A stretch of DNA of 46,880 nucleotides from Nostocoides jenkinsii Ben 74 (GTDB lineage Bacteria; Actinomycetota; Actinomycetes; Actinomycetales; Dermatophilaceae). Below the pieces are notes generated by a model. That model saw only the letters and a list, made by a program, of their open reading frames with translations. It did no database searches and was not told the origin of the DNA. The stretch's first letter is position 1. Each line of letters starts with the position of its first letter. A program made the position numbers and the translations under genes. The stretch covers positions 397,411 to 444,290 of the forward strand of contig NZ_HF571038.1 of NCBI RefSeq assembly GCF_001046875.1, read 5' to 3'. Of this stretch, positions 32,904 to 40,379 are shown one piece after another.

Positions 32904-33440
32904 ATGGACGCCCACGGCCGCGACGACTGGCTGGTCATCATCGACCCGCAGGCGATCTTCGCCGACCCGGCCACCAGCGGCTGGGGTTCGCCGATGTTCG
33001 CCGAACGATTGCCGGCGATGGCGAGCCTCGCCGCGGCATACGGACGCGAACGCACGGTGATCACCCGCTTCGTCGCCGATCCCGGCCTCGGCGGGTCGTG
33101 GGCGAGCTACTACGACGACTGGGCATTTGCCCTAGTCCCCGACGACGACCCGCTGTATGCCGTGGCCCCCGCCCTCGACGGCCTCGCCGGCCAGGTGGTC
33201 ACCGAGGCGACGTTCGGCAAGTGGGGTGCGCGGCTGCGAGCCGTCGTCGGGGAGCAGCCGCGGCTGACGCTCGCCGGCGTCGCCACCGACTGCTGCGTCA
33301 TCGCGACCGCGTTGCCGGCCGCAGACGCGGGGGCGACCGTGCGGATCGCGGCCGACGCCTGCGCGGGGTCGACCCCGGAGAATCACCAGCGCGCCCTCGA
33401 CGCGATGGCGCTCTTCGGGCCGCAGATCACGATCACGTAG
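32904..33440 (+). CDS. Isochorismatase-family cysteine hydrolase
   Basis: A 178-residue alpha/beta hydrolase of the isochorismatase/nicotinamidase superfamily. The triad is Asp in LVIIDPQAIFADP, Lys in FGKWGARL and Cys in GVATDCCVIATAL, the last with the usual cis-peptide region before it. The start is ATG 32904; AAGGGA is 11-16 nt upstream. It is likely an amidohydrolase acting on a small amide or ureido compound. The genes before and after are within 17 and 0 bp, so the three form an operon with the base permease. Confidence 0.88.
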   Translation: MDAHGRDDWLVIIDPQAIFADPATSGWGSPMFAERLPAMASLAAAYGRERTVITRFVADPGLGGSWASYYDDWAFALVPDDDPLYAVAPALDGLAGQVVTEATFGKWGARLRAVVGEQPRLTLAGVATDCCVIATALPAADAGATVRIAADACAGSTPENHQRALDAMALFGPQITIT

Positions 33441-35258
33441 GTGCCCGCGGATATCGACCGTCTCCAGGCCGCCCGCCCCTCGCGGGTCGCCGATCGGATC
33501 GCGATCGCCACCGATCCCGGGATCGTCGTGGGGGCGCTAGTGGCTTTCGTCGCCGCCTGGGCGACCCGGGCGGTGGGTCCGACGCTCGAGTGGAGCGCCG
33601 CCACGATCGCCTTCTGCGTGCTCCTGCCGTATGCCGCGCTCGCCCTCCTGCTGCGCTCCGGCCGCGTCTCCGACCGGCAGATCGTGCGGCGCGAGCAGCG
33701 GCTCGTGCCCGGGCTCGCGGCGTTGGCGTGTCTGGTGGCCGGGCTGGTGGCGCTGCGGTTCCTGGGAGCACCACGTGACCTGATCGTCCTGATGGTGGCC
33801 AATGTGGCCGGCCTGGTGACCCTGCTGACGATCTCGCGGTGGTGGAAGATCTCGCTGCACACCGCCGTGATCAGCGGTGCGGTCACGATCGTCGGGGAGG
33901 TGGTCGGGTGGCCGTGGGGGCTCGCCCTCACGCCGCTCGTCGCGGTGGTGGGGTGGGCGCGGTGGCGGGCCGGGCGGCATACGGTCCCCCAGGTAGTAGC
34001 CGGGGCCGCCGTCGGCGCCCTCGTGAGCGGGCTCGTGTTCGGTCTCGGCACGCGGGACCCGGTGCCGTCGTGGCGAGCCGTCCCGGTCTCGCTGCCGGGG
34101 CCGGTCACGGCGATGGCCCCGCTCGGCGACCGCCTCCTTCTGGGGACGTATGCCGTGGCCGCCCGCCCCCGCGTCGGTCTCCATCTCCTCGACCCGGCCC
34201 GGCCCGCGACACTCACGGCGGTGCCATTGGCGCCGAACTCGCCCTATGCGTACGAGGGGTCGTGGCGGTTCCTGGCCACGGATGGTCCGCGAGTGCTGGG
34301 CGTGGCCGGGGTGGTCGGTGGGGCGCACGGCAACGTGCGTTGGACGATCTGGCACGGTGACACAGGTGGTGCCACGGGTGATGGCGCGGGAGGTGCGGCA
34401 GGAGGGGACCCGGGTGGCGTGACCGAGACGGAGCAGCCGTTCTTCACCTTCGGCGGCTATGACATGGGTTCGCTGACTGGGGCAGGCATGGTCGGCGGCC
34501 GCGAGGTGATCTTCGGATCGTGGAAATCGGCCTCCAGCGGCCTCGACATCGCGACCTGGCAGGCCGGTGGGACCGAGGGCCCGGCGACGCAGTGGTCGCG
34601 CACGCAGTCACCTCCCGCGGCCTTGACCAGCACGCCGAGCGAACTCGTCTCCGCCGTTGCCGCGATCCCCGACGGGTCGGGGAGCACCATCTTGCTCGGC
34701 TCGACCACCCGGCTCGGGAACGGGGCGGTCACCACGGTCCCGAGCATCTGGACAGCCGAGTCGGCACGCGTCTGGACGCGCCACGACCTCCCCCGCCCGG
34801 CCGGCCTCGACGGCCTCGCCTGGGTCGAGGCCGGCATGTGCTCGCCGCGGGGGACGGCGACCGCTCCGCGATGCCTGCTCGCCGGGCGGGTCGGGGACCG
34901 GCTGACCGTGTGGACGTGGGACGGCGCCGCACCGAAGGGCGCTGCGGCCCACCTCCAGCCGGGCCCGGGCCGGCTGGTCACGCTGGCGGATGCCGATCGC
35001 ATCGTGGGCGTGAGCCTCGCGGGCCGGCGGGCCTGGATCGCGCTGGCGCACACGACGGCGGGCGCATCGAGCCACCCGCAAGCCCGTGCAGGCGAGCCGG
35101 CCGGTGAGGTGGTGACGGCGCGGCATACGGATGGGGATGGCGGCTGGTCCGTCGCCCCAGCACCGGGGGGCACCCCGACCGCGCTGGCGACAGTCGGCAA
35201 CCGCGTCTACCTCGCGACCGACGGCCCCGCCGGGCCCCGGCTGTGGGCGATGGGCTGA
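33441..35258 (+). CDS. PAP2-like membrane domain fused to a large extracytoplasmic domain
   Basis: A 605-residue protein starting with GTG directly after the previous stop. Residues 25-205 are a hydrophobic PAP2-like phosphatase domain: SGRVSDRQIVRREQR, WKISLHTAVISGA (motif with His) and WARWRAGRHTVPQVVAGA (second His) correspond to the actinobacterial PAP2 pattern. The remaining roughly 380 residues are beta-rich with repeats such as GDRLLLGTYAVAARP, GGREVIFGSWKSASS and GSTILLGSTTRLGNG, which suggests a propeller outside the membrane. A Gly/Ala-rich insert (about 310-330) separates parts of it. The fusion is unusual; a misread gene boundary is less likely because the frame is continuous. Confidence 0.75.
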   Translation: MPADIDRLQAARPSRVADRIAIATDPGIVVGALVAFVAAWATRAVGPTLEWSAATIAFCVLLPYAALALLLRSGRVSDRQIVRREQRLVPGLAALACLVAGLVALRFLGAPRDLIVLMVANVAGLVTLLTISRWWKISLHTAVISGAVTIVGEVVGWPWGLALTPLVAVVGWARWRAGRHTVPQVVAGAAVGALVSGLVFGLGTRDPVPSWRAVPVSLPGPVTAMAPLGDRLLLGTYAVAARPRVGLHLLDPARPATLTAVPLAPNSPYAYEGSWRFLATDGPRVLGVAGVVGGAHGNVRWTIWHGDTGGATGDGAGGAAGGDPGGVTETEQPFFTFGGYDMGSLTGAGMVGGREVIFGSWKSASSGLDIATWQAGGTEGPATQWSRTQSPPAALTSTPSELVSAVAAIPDGSGSTILLGSTTRLGNGAVTTVPSIWTAESARVWTRHDLPRPAGLDGLAWVEAGMCSPRGTATAPRCLLAGRVGDRLTVWTWDGAAPKGAAAHLQPGPGRLVTLADADRIVGVSLAGRRAWIALAHTTAGASSHPQARAGEPAGEVVTARHTDGDGGWSVAPAPGGTPTALATVGNRVYLATDGPAGPRLWAMG

Positions 35259-35368
35259 CGTTCTCCCGTCAGAAATTCGACCCACTCGCAACTCATCCGT
35301 CCCAACCGTCACACACTTGTGCCTCGCTAGCGGATGCGAAGTGCGCGAAAGCGGGTTACGGTCGAAGG

Positions 35369-35485
35369 GCAGACAAAGACGGGCGGGACGCGCACGCCCC
35401 TCCCCCGTTCCACGAGAACCGGAGTGCGCCCCGCCGTGGTGAGGGGCCCTGGCGCCACCTGGGCAGGCGCCGGGGCCCCTCTTTT
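35369..35485 (+). ncRNA. Candidate small RNA with a C-rich loop
   Basis: TACGGT at 35357-35362 could be a -10, placing a start near 35369. The predicted RNA has a 12-bp stem (GGCGGG 35382-35387 with CCCGCC 35430-35435, and GCGCAC 35390-35395 with GTGCGC 35424-35429). It closes a 28-nt loop that contains CCCCTCCCCC (35397-35406), and a strong terminator with TTTT follows. A C-rich unpaired loop is suited to pairing with Shine-Dalgarno sequences, as proposed for 6C-type RNAs. It could instead be the 3' UTR of the PAP2 fusion gene. Confidence 0.35.
35441..35485 (+). terminator. Intrinsic terminator with 16-bp stem and U tail
   Basis: GAGGGGCCC (35441-35449) and GGCGCC (35451-35456) pair with GGCGCC (35466-35471) and GGGCCCCTC (35473-35481), with one U-G pair between. 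TTTT follows at 35482-35485. It is the best textbook terminator in the window and acts on plus-strand transcription, 183 nt after the PAP2 fusion stop. Confidence 0.85.
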
Positions 35486-35495
35486 GCGCCCGCAA

Positions 35496-35523
35496 TCTCC
35501 CGCCTCAGGTCTCCCGCCTCAGG
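35496..35523. repeat. 14-bp tandem duplication over the purM stop codon
   Basis: TCTCCCGCCTCAGG occurs at 35496-35509 and again at 35510-35523. The purM stop (TCA at 35519-35521) lies in the copy nearer the gene. Confidence 0.8.
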
Positions 35524-36631
35524 CGCGGTAGTCCCCCACCAGTTGCACCGACCCGGCGTGCACGCCCTTGGCGCCGCGCACGATCTCCACCCCGTCCTCG
35601 ATCTGCGCATCCTCGGCCGTCGTCACCTGCCCCAGAACCCATGCCCGTATGCCGCGCGCCCCCAACTGCGCGATCGCCGCCTCCACGGAGGCTTCCGGAA
35701 GCATCGCGACGAAGCCGACGCCCATGTTGAGCGTGCGCTCCAGATCGAGTCCCGGCACCGAGCCGAGCCGGCCGATCGTGGTGAAGACGGGCGGCGGGGT
35801 CCAGGTGGCCCGGTCCAACCGGGCGTGCAGGCCGGCCGGGAGCACGCGGGCGAGGTTGGCGACGAGCCCGCCGCCGGTGATGTGGGACAGCGCGTGCACC
35901 TCCACCCCCGGGGTGGCGATGAGGTCGAGGATGTCCGCGGCATACACCCGGGTGGGGGTGAGCAGTTCCTCCCCCAGGCTTCGGCCGAACTCCGCCACCT
36001 GCCGATCCAGCGCCCAGCCGGCCGCGGCGACGACGCGGCGCACCAGGGAAAAACCGTTGGCGTGCAAGCCGGACGACGCCAGCGCCAGCACCACGTCGCC
36101 GGCGACGATGCGCTCGGGGCCGAGGATCTCGGCATACTCCACGACGCCGGTCGCCGCCCCGGCGACGTCGTAGTCGTCCACCCCGAGCAAGCCGGGGTGC
36201 TCGGCGGTCTCGCCGCCGACGAGGGCTACCCGCGCCTGCGTGCACGCGTCGGCGATCCCGGAAACGATGGCCGCGATCCGCTCCGGAACGACCTTGCCGC
36301 AGGCGATGTAGTCCGTCATGAACAGCGGCTCGGCCCCGCAGACGACGATGTCGTCGACCACCATTCCGACCAGGTCGAAACCGATCGTATCGTGCCGATC
36401 CAGCGCCTGGGCGATGGCGACCTTGGTGCCGACCCCGTCCGTCGACGTGGCCAGGATGGGGCGGGTCATCCGAGCCAAGGTGGAGGCGTCGAACAGCCCG
36501 GCGAATCCGCCCAGTCCACCGACGACCTCTGACCGGGTCGCCCGCGCCACCGACGCCTTCATCAACTCGACCGCTTTGTCGCCCGCCTCGACGTCGACCC
36601 CGGCGGCGGCATACGTGATCGCTTCGCTCAC
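35519..36631 (-). CDS. purM: Phosphoribosylformylglycinamidine cyclo-ligase (AIR synthetase)
   Basis: A 370-residue enzyme that makes AIR from FGAM with ATP in purine synthesis. The start is GTG at 36629-36631 (MSEAITYAAAGVDVEAGDKAVELMK). It shows GGFAGLFD, ATSTDGVGTKVAIA, the GMVVDDIVVCGAEPLFMTDYIACG block, VALVGGETAEHPG, GLHANGFSLVRRV, LSHITGGGLVANLARVLP and the late FNMG-like LNMGVGFVAML. It is the last gene of the minus-strand run from purF, 66 bp after the potassium-channel gene, an uncommon separation of purF from purM. Confidence 0.97.
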   Translation of the reverse strand: MSEAITYAAAGVDVEAGDKAVELMKASVARATRSEVVGGLGGFAGLFDASTLARMTRPILATSTDGVGTKVAIAQALDRHDTIGFDLVGMVVDDIVVCGAEPLFMTDYIACGKVVPERIAAIVSGIADACTQARVALVGGETAEHPGLLGVDDYDVAGAATGVVEYAEILGPERIVAGDVVLALASSGLHANGFSLVRRVVAAAGWALDRQVAEFGRSLGEELLTPTRVYAADILDLIATPGVEVHALSHITGGGLVANLARVLPAGLHARLDRATWTPPPVFTTIGRLGSVPGLDLERTLNMGVGFVAMLPEASVEAAIAQLGARGIRAWVLGQVTTAEDAQIEDGVEIVRGAKGVHAGSVQLVGDYRA

Positions 36632-36697
36632 CGGACCAGCCTAGGCGAGCCCACATGGCCGTGCTTGCGAGCCTTACTTGTGGACCACAACCCGGCC

Positions 36698-38443
36698 CTA
36701 CTTGCGGGCCAACTCCGTCGTGGTCCGGTGGCCGGTCAGCCGGCGCCATGCCCAACTCGTCGGGACGTCGTCACCCGTGACCAGGTGCTGGATCACGGCC
36801 TCGTTGAAGAGGGTGTCGCGGATCGCGACATACCCTCGCCCGGGTGAGGCGACCAACAGGTCATCACCAGGCTGGAGCTCCATCGACTCCTCGGGCGCGG
36901 GCACGAGGCGACCGTTGCGGGTCAGCGCGAGCACCACCACGGGCGTGAAGGTCTCGCGATCGTCGGGATTGCGCAGCAGATCGCGGATCGTCAGCGGATC
37001 GTGCTGCAGCCAGCGGATGACGCCCGGAGCTTCGCGCTCGTTGAGGACCAGCCGCCAACCGTTGGGCGAGCCGGTCCCGCACCGCTCCACCAGCCGGTCC
37101 AGCAACTCCTTGGACCACGCGTCGGAATGGGTCCGGATGTTCTCCAGGAAGGCCCACATGCGCGGCGTCGAGATGCGCGCGAAGCACTCCCGGGCGACCA
37201 GATCGGTGGCGAGGAAGACGAGGTCGGGCGAGAACGCCTCATACAAGGGAGCAACGGCCGCGCGGCTTTGGCGCAAGCAGATGTAGATCTCCGGTGCCCG
37301 CCGCCGCACCTCGGCGCCAAGCGCGAGGTTGATTGTGTCGTTGTCAGAGCCCGCGACGAAGCCGACGATGCCGTCCACGTCGCCCACCCCGCACTCAGGA
37401 TCGCCGAGCCGGACCGTGTAGCCCGCGGATTCGAGGTCGCGCTTCACCTCATCCCGGAAGACCCCCTGCGCGCACACCAGCCACGTTCCTCGAGGTATGC
37501 CGTGCGACTTGTCCGTCAGCGGCGTCCCCAGTGGCGCCATCAGCCAGAACATCAATTGCAAGGTGATGGGCCGGCGCAGGCCGAGGGTGAGATACATCCC
37601 GAAGCGGTCATAAGGGTTCAGGACGGCACTGGCGCCGAAGTCGCGCATCCCTTGGGCGAGATCGCGATCCTTCGACCAGGCGATGACGGGCAGACCGGGC
37701 CGCAGCAGGTGGACAGCCTGAACGATGCCGAGATTCGTCAGGTCGTCCCCCGTGAGGGCGAGCACCCCGGCGCACCGGCGATGGCCCAGCCCGGCGAGTC
37801 CGAGGATCGCCGCGTTCGCGGCATCGCCGGCGACCGCGGGTGGCTCCACGTCGATCTGGGCGGTCTCGATCTTGTCGATCCGGCTGGGGTCCCGATCGAT
37901 GACCACGAAGCGCAGCCGCTTGGTGTCGAGGGCCTTGGCGACGCGGGCGCCGGCACCGCCATACCCGGCGATGATGTGGAATGGCTCGTCGATGCGCCGC
38001 ACCTTGCGCCGGAACCGCTGCGCGGCAAGCGCATTGCGGAAGGCATCCTGCTGGATGAGCTGGATCGACATACCGACCGTGATCGCCCACGCCACGACGC
38101 TGGCGTAAATGCTGCCGGTGATCCACAGCCGCTGCTCAGTGGTGAAGGCATTGGGCACCTCACCGAAGCCGATGGTCGTGGCCGTGTAGCTCATCACGTA
38201 GAACGCTTCGAAGACCGTGAGGTGGTTGGGTTTGCCGTCGGCATCGACGCCCGGCGCAAGCGTCAACCCGATGACGGCGACCGTGAAGACGCTGACCAGG
38301 ATGAGCAGCGGCATGCGCAGGCGCCGCAGGAGCAGGAACATCGCGTCGGTCGACGGCACCTCGCTGGGGATCGGCACCTCGACCTGCCGCAAGTGGCTGG
38401 TCCGGCGTCGCCGATGCTTGCCCAGGAGCAAGGGGGGAACCAC
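36698..38443 (-). CDS. Two-TM potassium channel with tandem RCK (TrkA-N) domains
   Basis: A 581-residue protein. After a basic N-terminus come TM1 (LLILVSVFTVAVIGLTL), the pore loop with selectivity filter TATTIGFGEV near 90, and TM2 (GSIYASVVAWAITVGM). The first RCK domain has a dinucleotide-type loop HIIAGYGGAGARVAKALD and acidic VIDRDP. The second (GTWLVCAQGVFRDEVKRDLESAG) lacks the glycine motif. A C-terminal TrkA-C-like region (GRLVPAPEESMELQPGDDLLVASPGRG) closes it. The layout resembles CASTOR/POLLUX-like or bacterial RCK channels gated by nucleotides or ions. The start is GTG at 38441-38443 with GGAG 7 nt upstream, 13 bp after the small membrane gene. Confidence 0.88.
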   Translation of the reverse strand: MVPPLLLGKHRRRRTSHLRQVEVPIPSEVPSTDAMFLLLRRLRMPLLILVSVFTVAVIGLTLAPGVDADGKPNHLTVFEAFYVMSYTATTIGFGEVPNAFTTEQRLWITGSIYASVVAWAITVGMSIQLIQQDAFRNALAAQRFRRKVRRIDEPFHIIAGYGGAGARVAKALDTKRLRFVVIDRDPSRIDKIETAQIDVEPPAVAGDAANAAILGLAGLGHRRCAGVLALTGDDLTNLGIVQAVHLLRPGLPVIAWSKDRDLAQGMRDFGASAVLNPYDRFGMYLTLGLRRPITLQLMFWLMAPLGTPLTDKSHGIPRGTWLVCAQGVFRDEVKRDLESAGYTVRLGDPECGVGDVDGIVGFVAGSDNDTINLALGAEVRRRAPEIYICLRQSRAAVAPLYEAFSPDLVFLATDLVARECFARISTPRMWAFLENIRTHSDAWSKELLDRLVERCGTGSPNGWRLVLNEREAPGVIRWLQHDPLTIRDLLRNPDDRETFTPVVVLALTRNGRLVPAPEESMELQPGDDLLVASPGRGYVAIRDTLFNEAVIQHLVTGDDVPTSWAWRRLTGHRTTTELARK

Positions 38444-38456
38444 GGGGCTGCTCCGC

Positions 38457-38843
38457 TCAGCGCCGCTGGTAGGTCACGGTCTCGGTGACGAGCAGGATGA
38501 TCGAGATGACGTTCGCCAGGAGCGCCCCACCCGAGAGGGACACCACCGAACTCATCTGCGACGGGCTGAGCGTGGTGTCCGAAGCGCTGCTGAGGGCGAT
38601 CCAGGTGATGGCCGCCGCGAGCAATTGGATGACGGCCACCAGGCTGGTGGCGAGATGCAGTGCCCCGATCTGCGTTCGGTCGCCGAACTTGAGGATGACC
38701 GCGACGACGTTGACGACGACCGCGGCATACAACTCATAGATGTTGTGCACGTGCGGATCGGTCAGGTCACCGACGAAGTAGCCGAAGTTCAACGTCCCGG
38801 CCAACACCACGAAGAAGCCGAAGACGACTTTTTCCAAGCTCAC
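38457..38843 (-). CDS. Small four-helix membrane protein next to the potassium channel
   Basis: A 128-residue protein with four hydrophobic segments: VVFGFFVVLAGTLNFGYFVG, IYELYAAVVVNVVAVIL, HLATSLVAVIQLLAAAITWIAL and LSGGALLANVISIILLV. A His-containing loop (TDPHVHNIYELY) lies between the first two. It resembles small actinobacterial membrane proteins annotated only as DUF (possibly DUF6394). It is 42 bp after purF and 13 bp before the channel gene, so it probably works with the channel as a subunit or modulator. Confidence 0.75.
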   Translation of the reverse strand: MSLEKVVFGFFVVLAGTLNFGYFVGDLTDPHVHNIYELYAAVVVNVVAVILKFGDRTQIGALHLATSLVAVIQLLAAAITWIALSSASDTTLSPSQMSSVVSLSGGALLANVISIILLVTETVTYQRR

Positions 38844-38885
38844 GAGGCAAGACCATACCTAGGCCGAGCGGCCTCGGGGTACTCC

Positions 38886-40376
38886 TCAGCTGACGTCGAG
38901 CGGGAGTTGCATTTCCAACAGCGACTTGCCGAGCCGGTCCTCGGCGGGGAGCTCAACCGGATAGGTGCCGGTGAAGCACGCCGTGCACAGCCGGTCACGT
39001 GGCTGGGTGGTGGCCGCGATCATGCCGTCCTCGCTGATATAGCCGAGGGAGTCGGCGCCGATGGAGCGGCAGACGTCGGCGACGTCGAGGCCGGTGGCGA
39101 TGAGTTCGGCGCGCGTCGCGAAGTCGATGCCATAAAAGCAGGGCCAGCGCACCGGCGGTGAGGAGATGCGGACGTGGACTTCCGCGGCCCCGGCCTCGCG
39201 CAGCATACGAACGAGGGCCCGCTGGGTGTTGCCGCGCACGATGGAGTCGTCGACCACCACCAGGCGCTTGCCCTTGATGACCTCGCGCAGCGGGTTGAGC
39301 TTGAGACGTATGCCGAGCTGCCGGATGGTCTGGTTCGGCTGGATGAAGGTCCGCCCGACGTAGGCGTTCTTGACCAGGCCCTGGCCGTAGGGAATCCCCG
39401 ACTCCTGCGCGTAGCCGATCGCGGCCGGAGTGCCGGACTCCGGCGTCGGGATGACGAGATCGGCCTCGACGGGATGCTCGCGCGCGAGGGTGCGCCCCAT
39501 CTCCACCCTGGCCTCGTGCACGACCCGGTTGTTGATGGTGGTGTCCGGCCGCGCGAGATAGACGTACTCGAACACGCAGCCCTTCGGCTGCGCCTCGGCG
39601 AACCGGCACGAGCGGAGCCCGTTCTCGTCGATCGCGACGAACTCCCCCGGCTCGATCTCTCGGATGTATGCCGCGCCGACGATGTCGAGCGCGGCCGTCT
39701 CCGACGCGATGGCCCAGCCCCGATCGAGGCGGCCGAGGACGAGGGGCCGGATCCCCTGGGGGTCGCGCGCGGCATACAGGGTGTGCTCGTCCATGAAGAC
39801 GAAACTGAAGGCGCCCCGCAGGGTCGGCAGGACCTCGAGGGCGCGTTCCTCGATCGTCTTGGTGGGGTCGTCCACGAGCAGCGCGGTGACCAGGGCCGTG
39901 TCGGTCGTGTTGCCGCGGCGAAGTTCCCCCGCGTGGACATCGAAGCCCTGGGCGGCCCGCTCCATGACAAGTTCGCGAAGCTCGGCCGAGTTGATCAGAT
40001 TTCCGTTGTGCGCCAAGGCAACCGTGAAGCCGGAGTGCCCACCGAGGGTGGGCTGGGCGTTTTCCCACGTCGAGCCGCCGGTCGTGGAGTAGCGGCAGTG
40101 ACCCACAGCGATGTGCCCGGTCAGGCTCGCCAGCGAGCGCTCGTCGAAGACCTGCGAGACCAGGCCCATGTCCTTGTAGACCAGCAGCCGGTGACCGTCG
40201 GAGGTGGCGATGCCCGCCGACTCCTGGCCGCGGTGTTGCAACGCATAGAGCCCGAAGTAGGCGAGTTTGGCGACGTCCTCGCCGGGGACCCACAGCCCGA
40301 AGACGCCGCAGGCATCCTGGGGGCCGCGTTCGCCGGGTATGAGGTCGTGGGACAGCCGTCCGTCACCGCGTGGCAC
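38886..40376 (-). CDS. purF: Amidophosphoribosyltransferase
   Basis: A 496-residue enzyme for the first committed step of purine synthesis (PRPP + Gln to phosphoribosylamine). A propeptide of about 22 residues precedes the catalytic Cys in GPQDACGVFGLWVPG. The glutaminase domain has LQHRGQESAGIA, GHCRYSTTGGSTWENAQP and AHNGNLIN. The transferase domain has the PRPP loop RLVVVDDSIVRGNT, plus GIPYGQGLVKNAYVGRTFI. The C-terminal RDRLCTACFTGTYP is typical of the Bacillus-type Fe-S enzymes. The GTG start lies three bases after the stop of the upstream membrane-protein gene, so expression depends on that transcript or an internal promoter. Confidence 0.97.
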   Translation of the reverse strand: MPRGDGRLSHDLIPGERGPQDACGVFGLWVPGEDVAKLAYFGLYALQHRGQESAGIATSDGHRLLVYKDMGLVSQVFDERSLASLTGHIAVGHCRYSTTGGSTWENAQPTLGGHSGFTVALAHNGNLINSAELRELVMERAAQGFDVHAGELRRGNTTDTALVTALLVDDPTKTIEERALEVLPTLRGAFSFVFMDEHTLYAARDPQGIRPLVLGRLDRGWAIASETAALDIVGAAYIREIEPGEFVAIDENGLRSCRFAEAQPKGCVFEYVYLARPDTTINNRVVHEARVEMGRTLAREHPVEADLVIPTPESGTPAAIGYAQESGIPYGQGLVKNAYVGRTFIQPNQTIRQLGIRLKLNPLREVIKGKRLVVVDDSIVRGNTQRALVRMLREAGAAEVHVRISSPPVRWPCFYGIDFATRAELIATGLDVADVCRSIGADSLGYISEDGMIAATTQPRDRLCTACFTGTYPVELPAEDRLGKSLLEMQLPLDVS

Positions 40377-40379
40377 GCT

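Noticed and set aside
35259-35485. A 6C RNA assignment for the C-rich-loop candidate.
   Set aside because: Only one hairpin has a C-rich loop and the run is interrupted by U, so the known two-hairpin pattern is not met.
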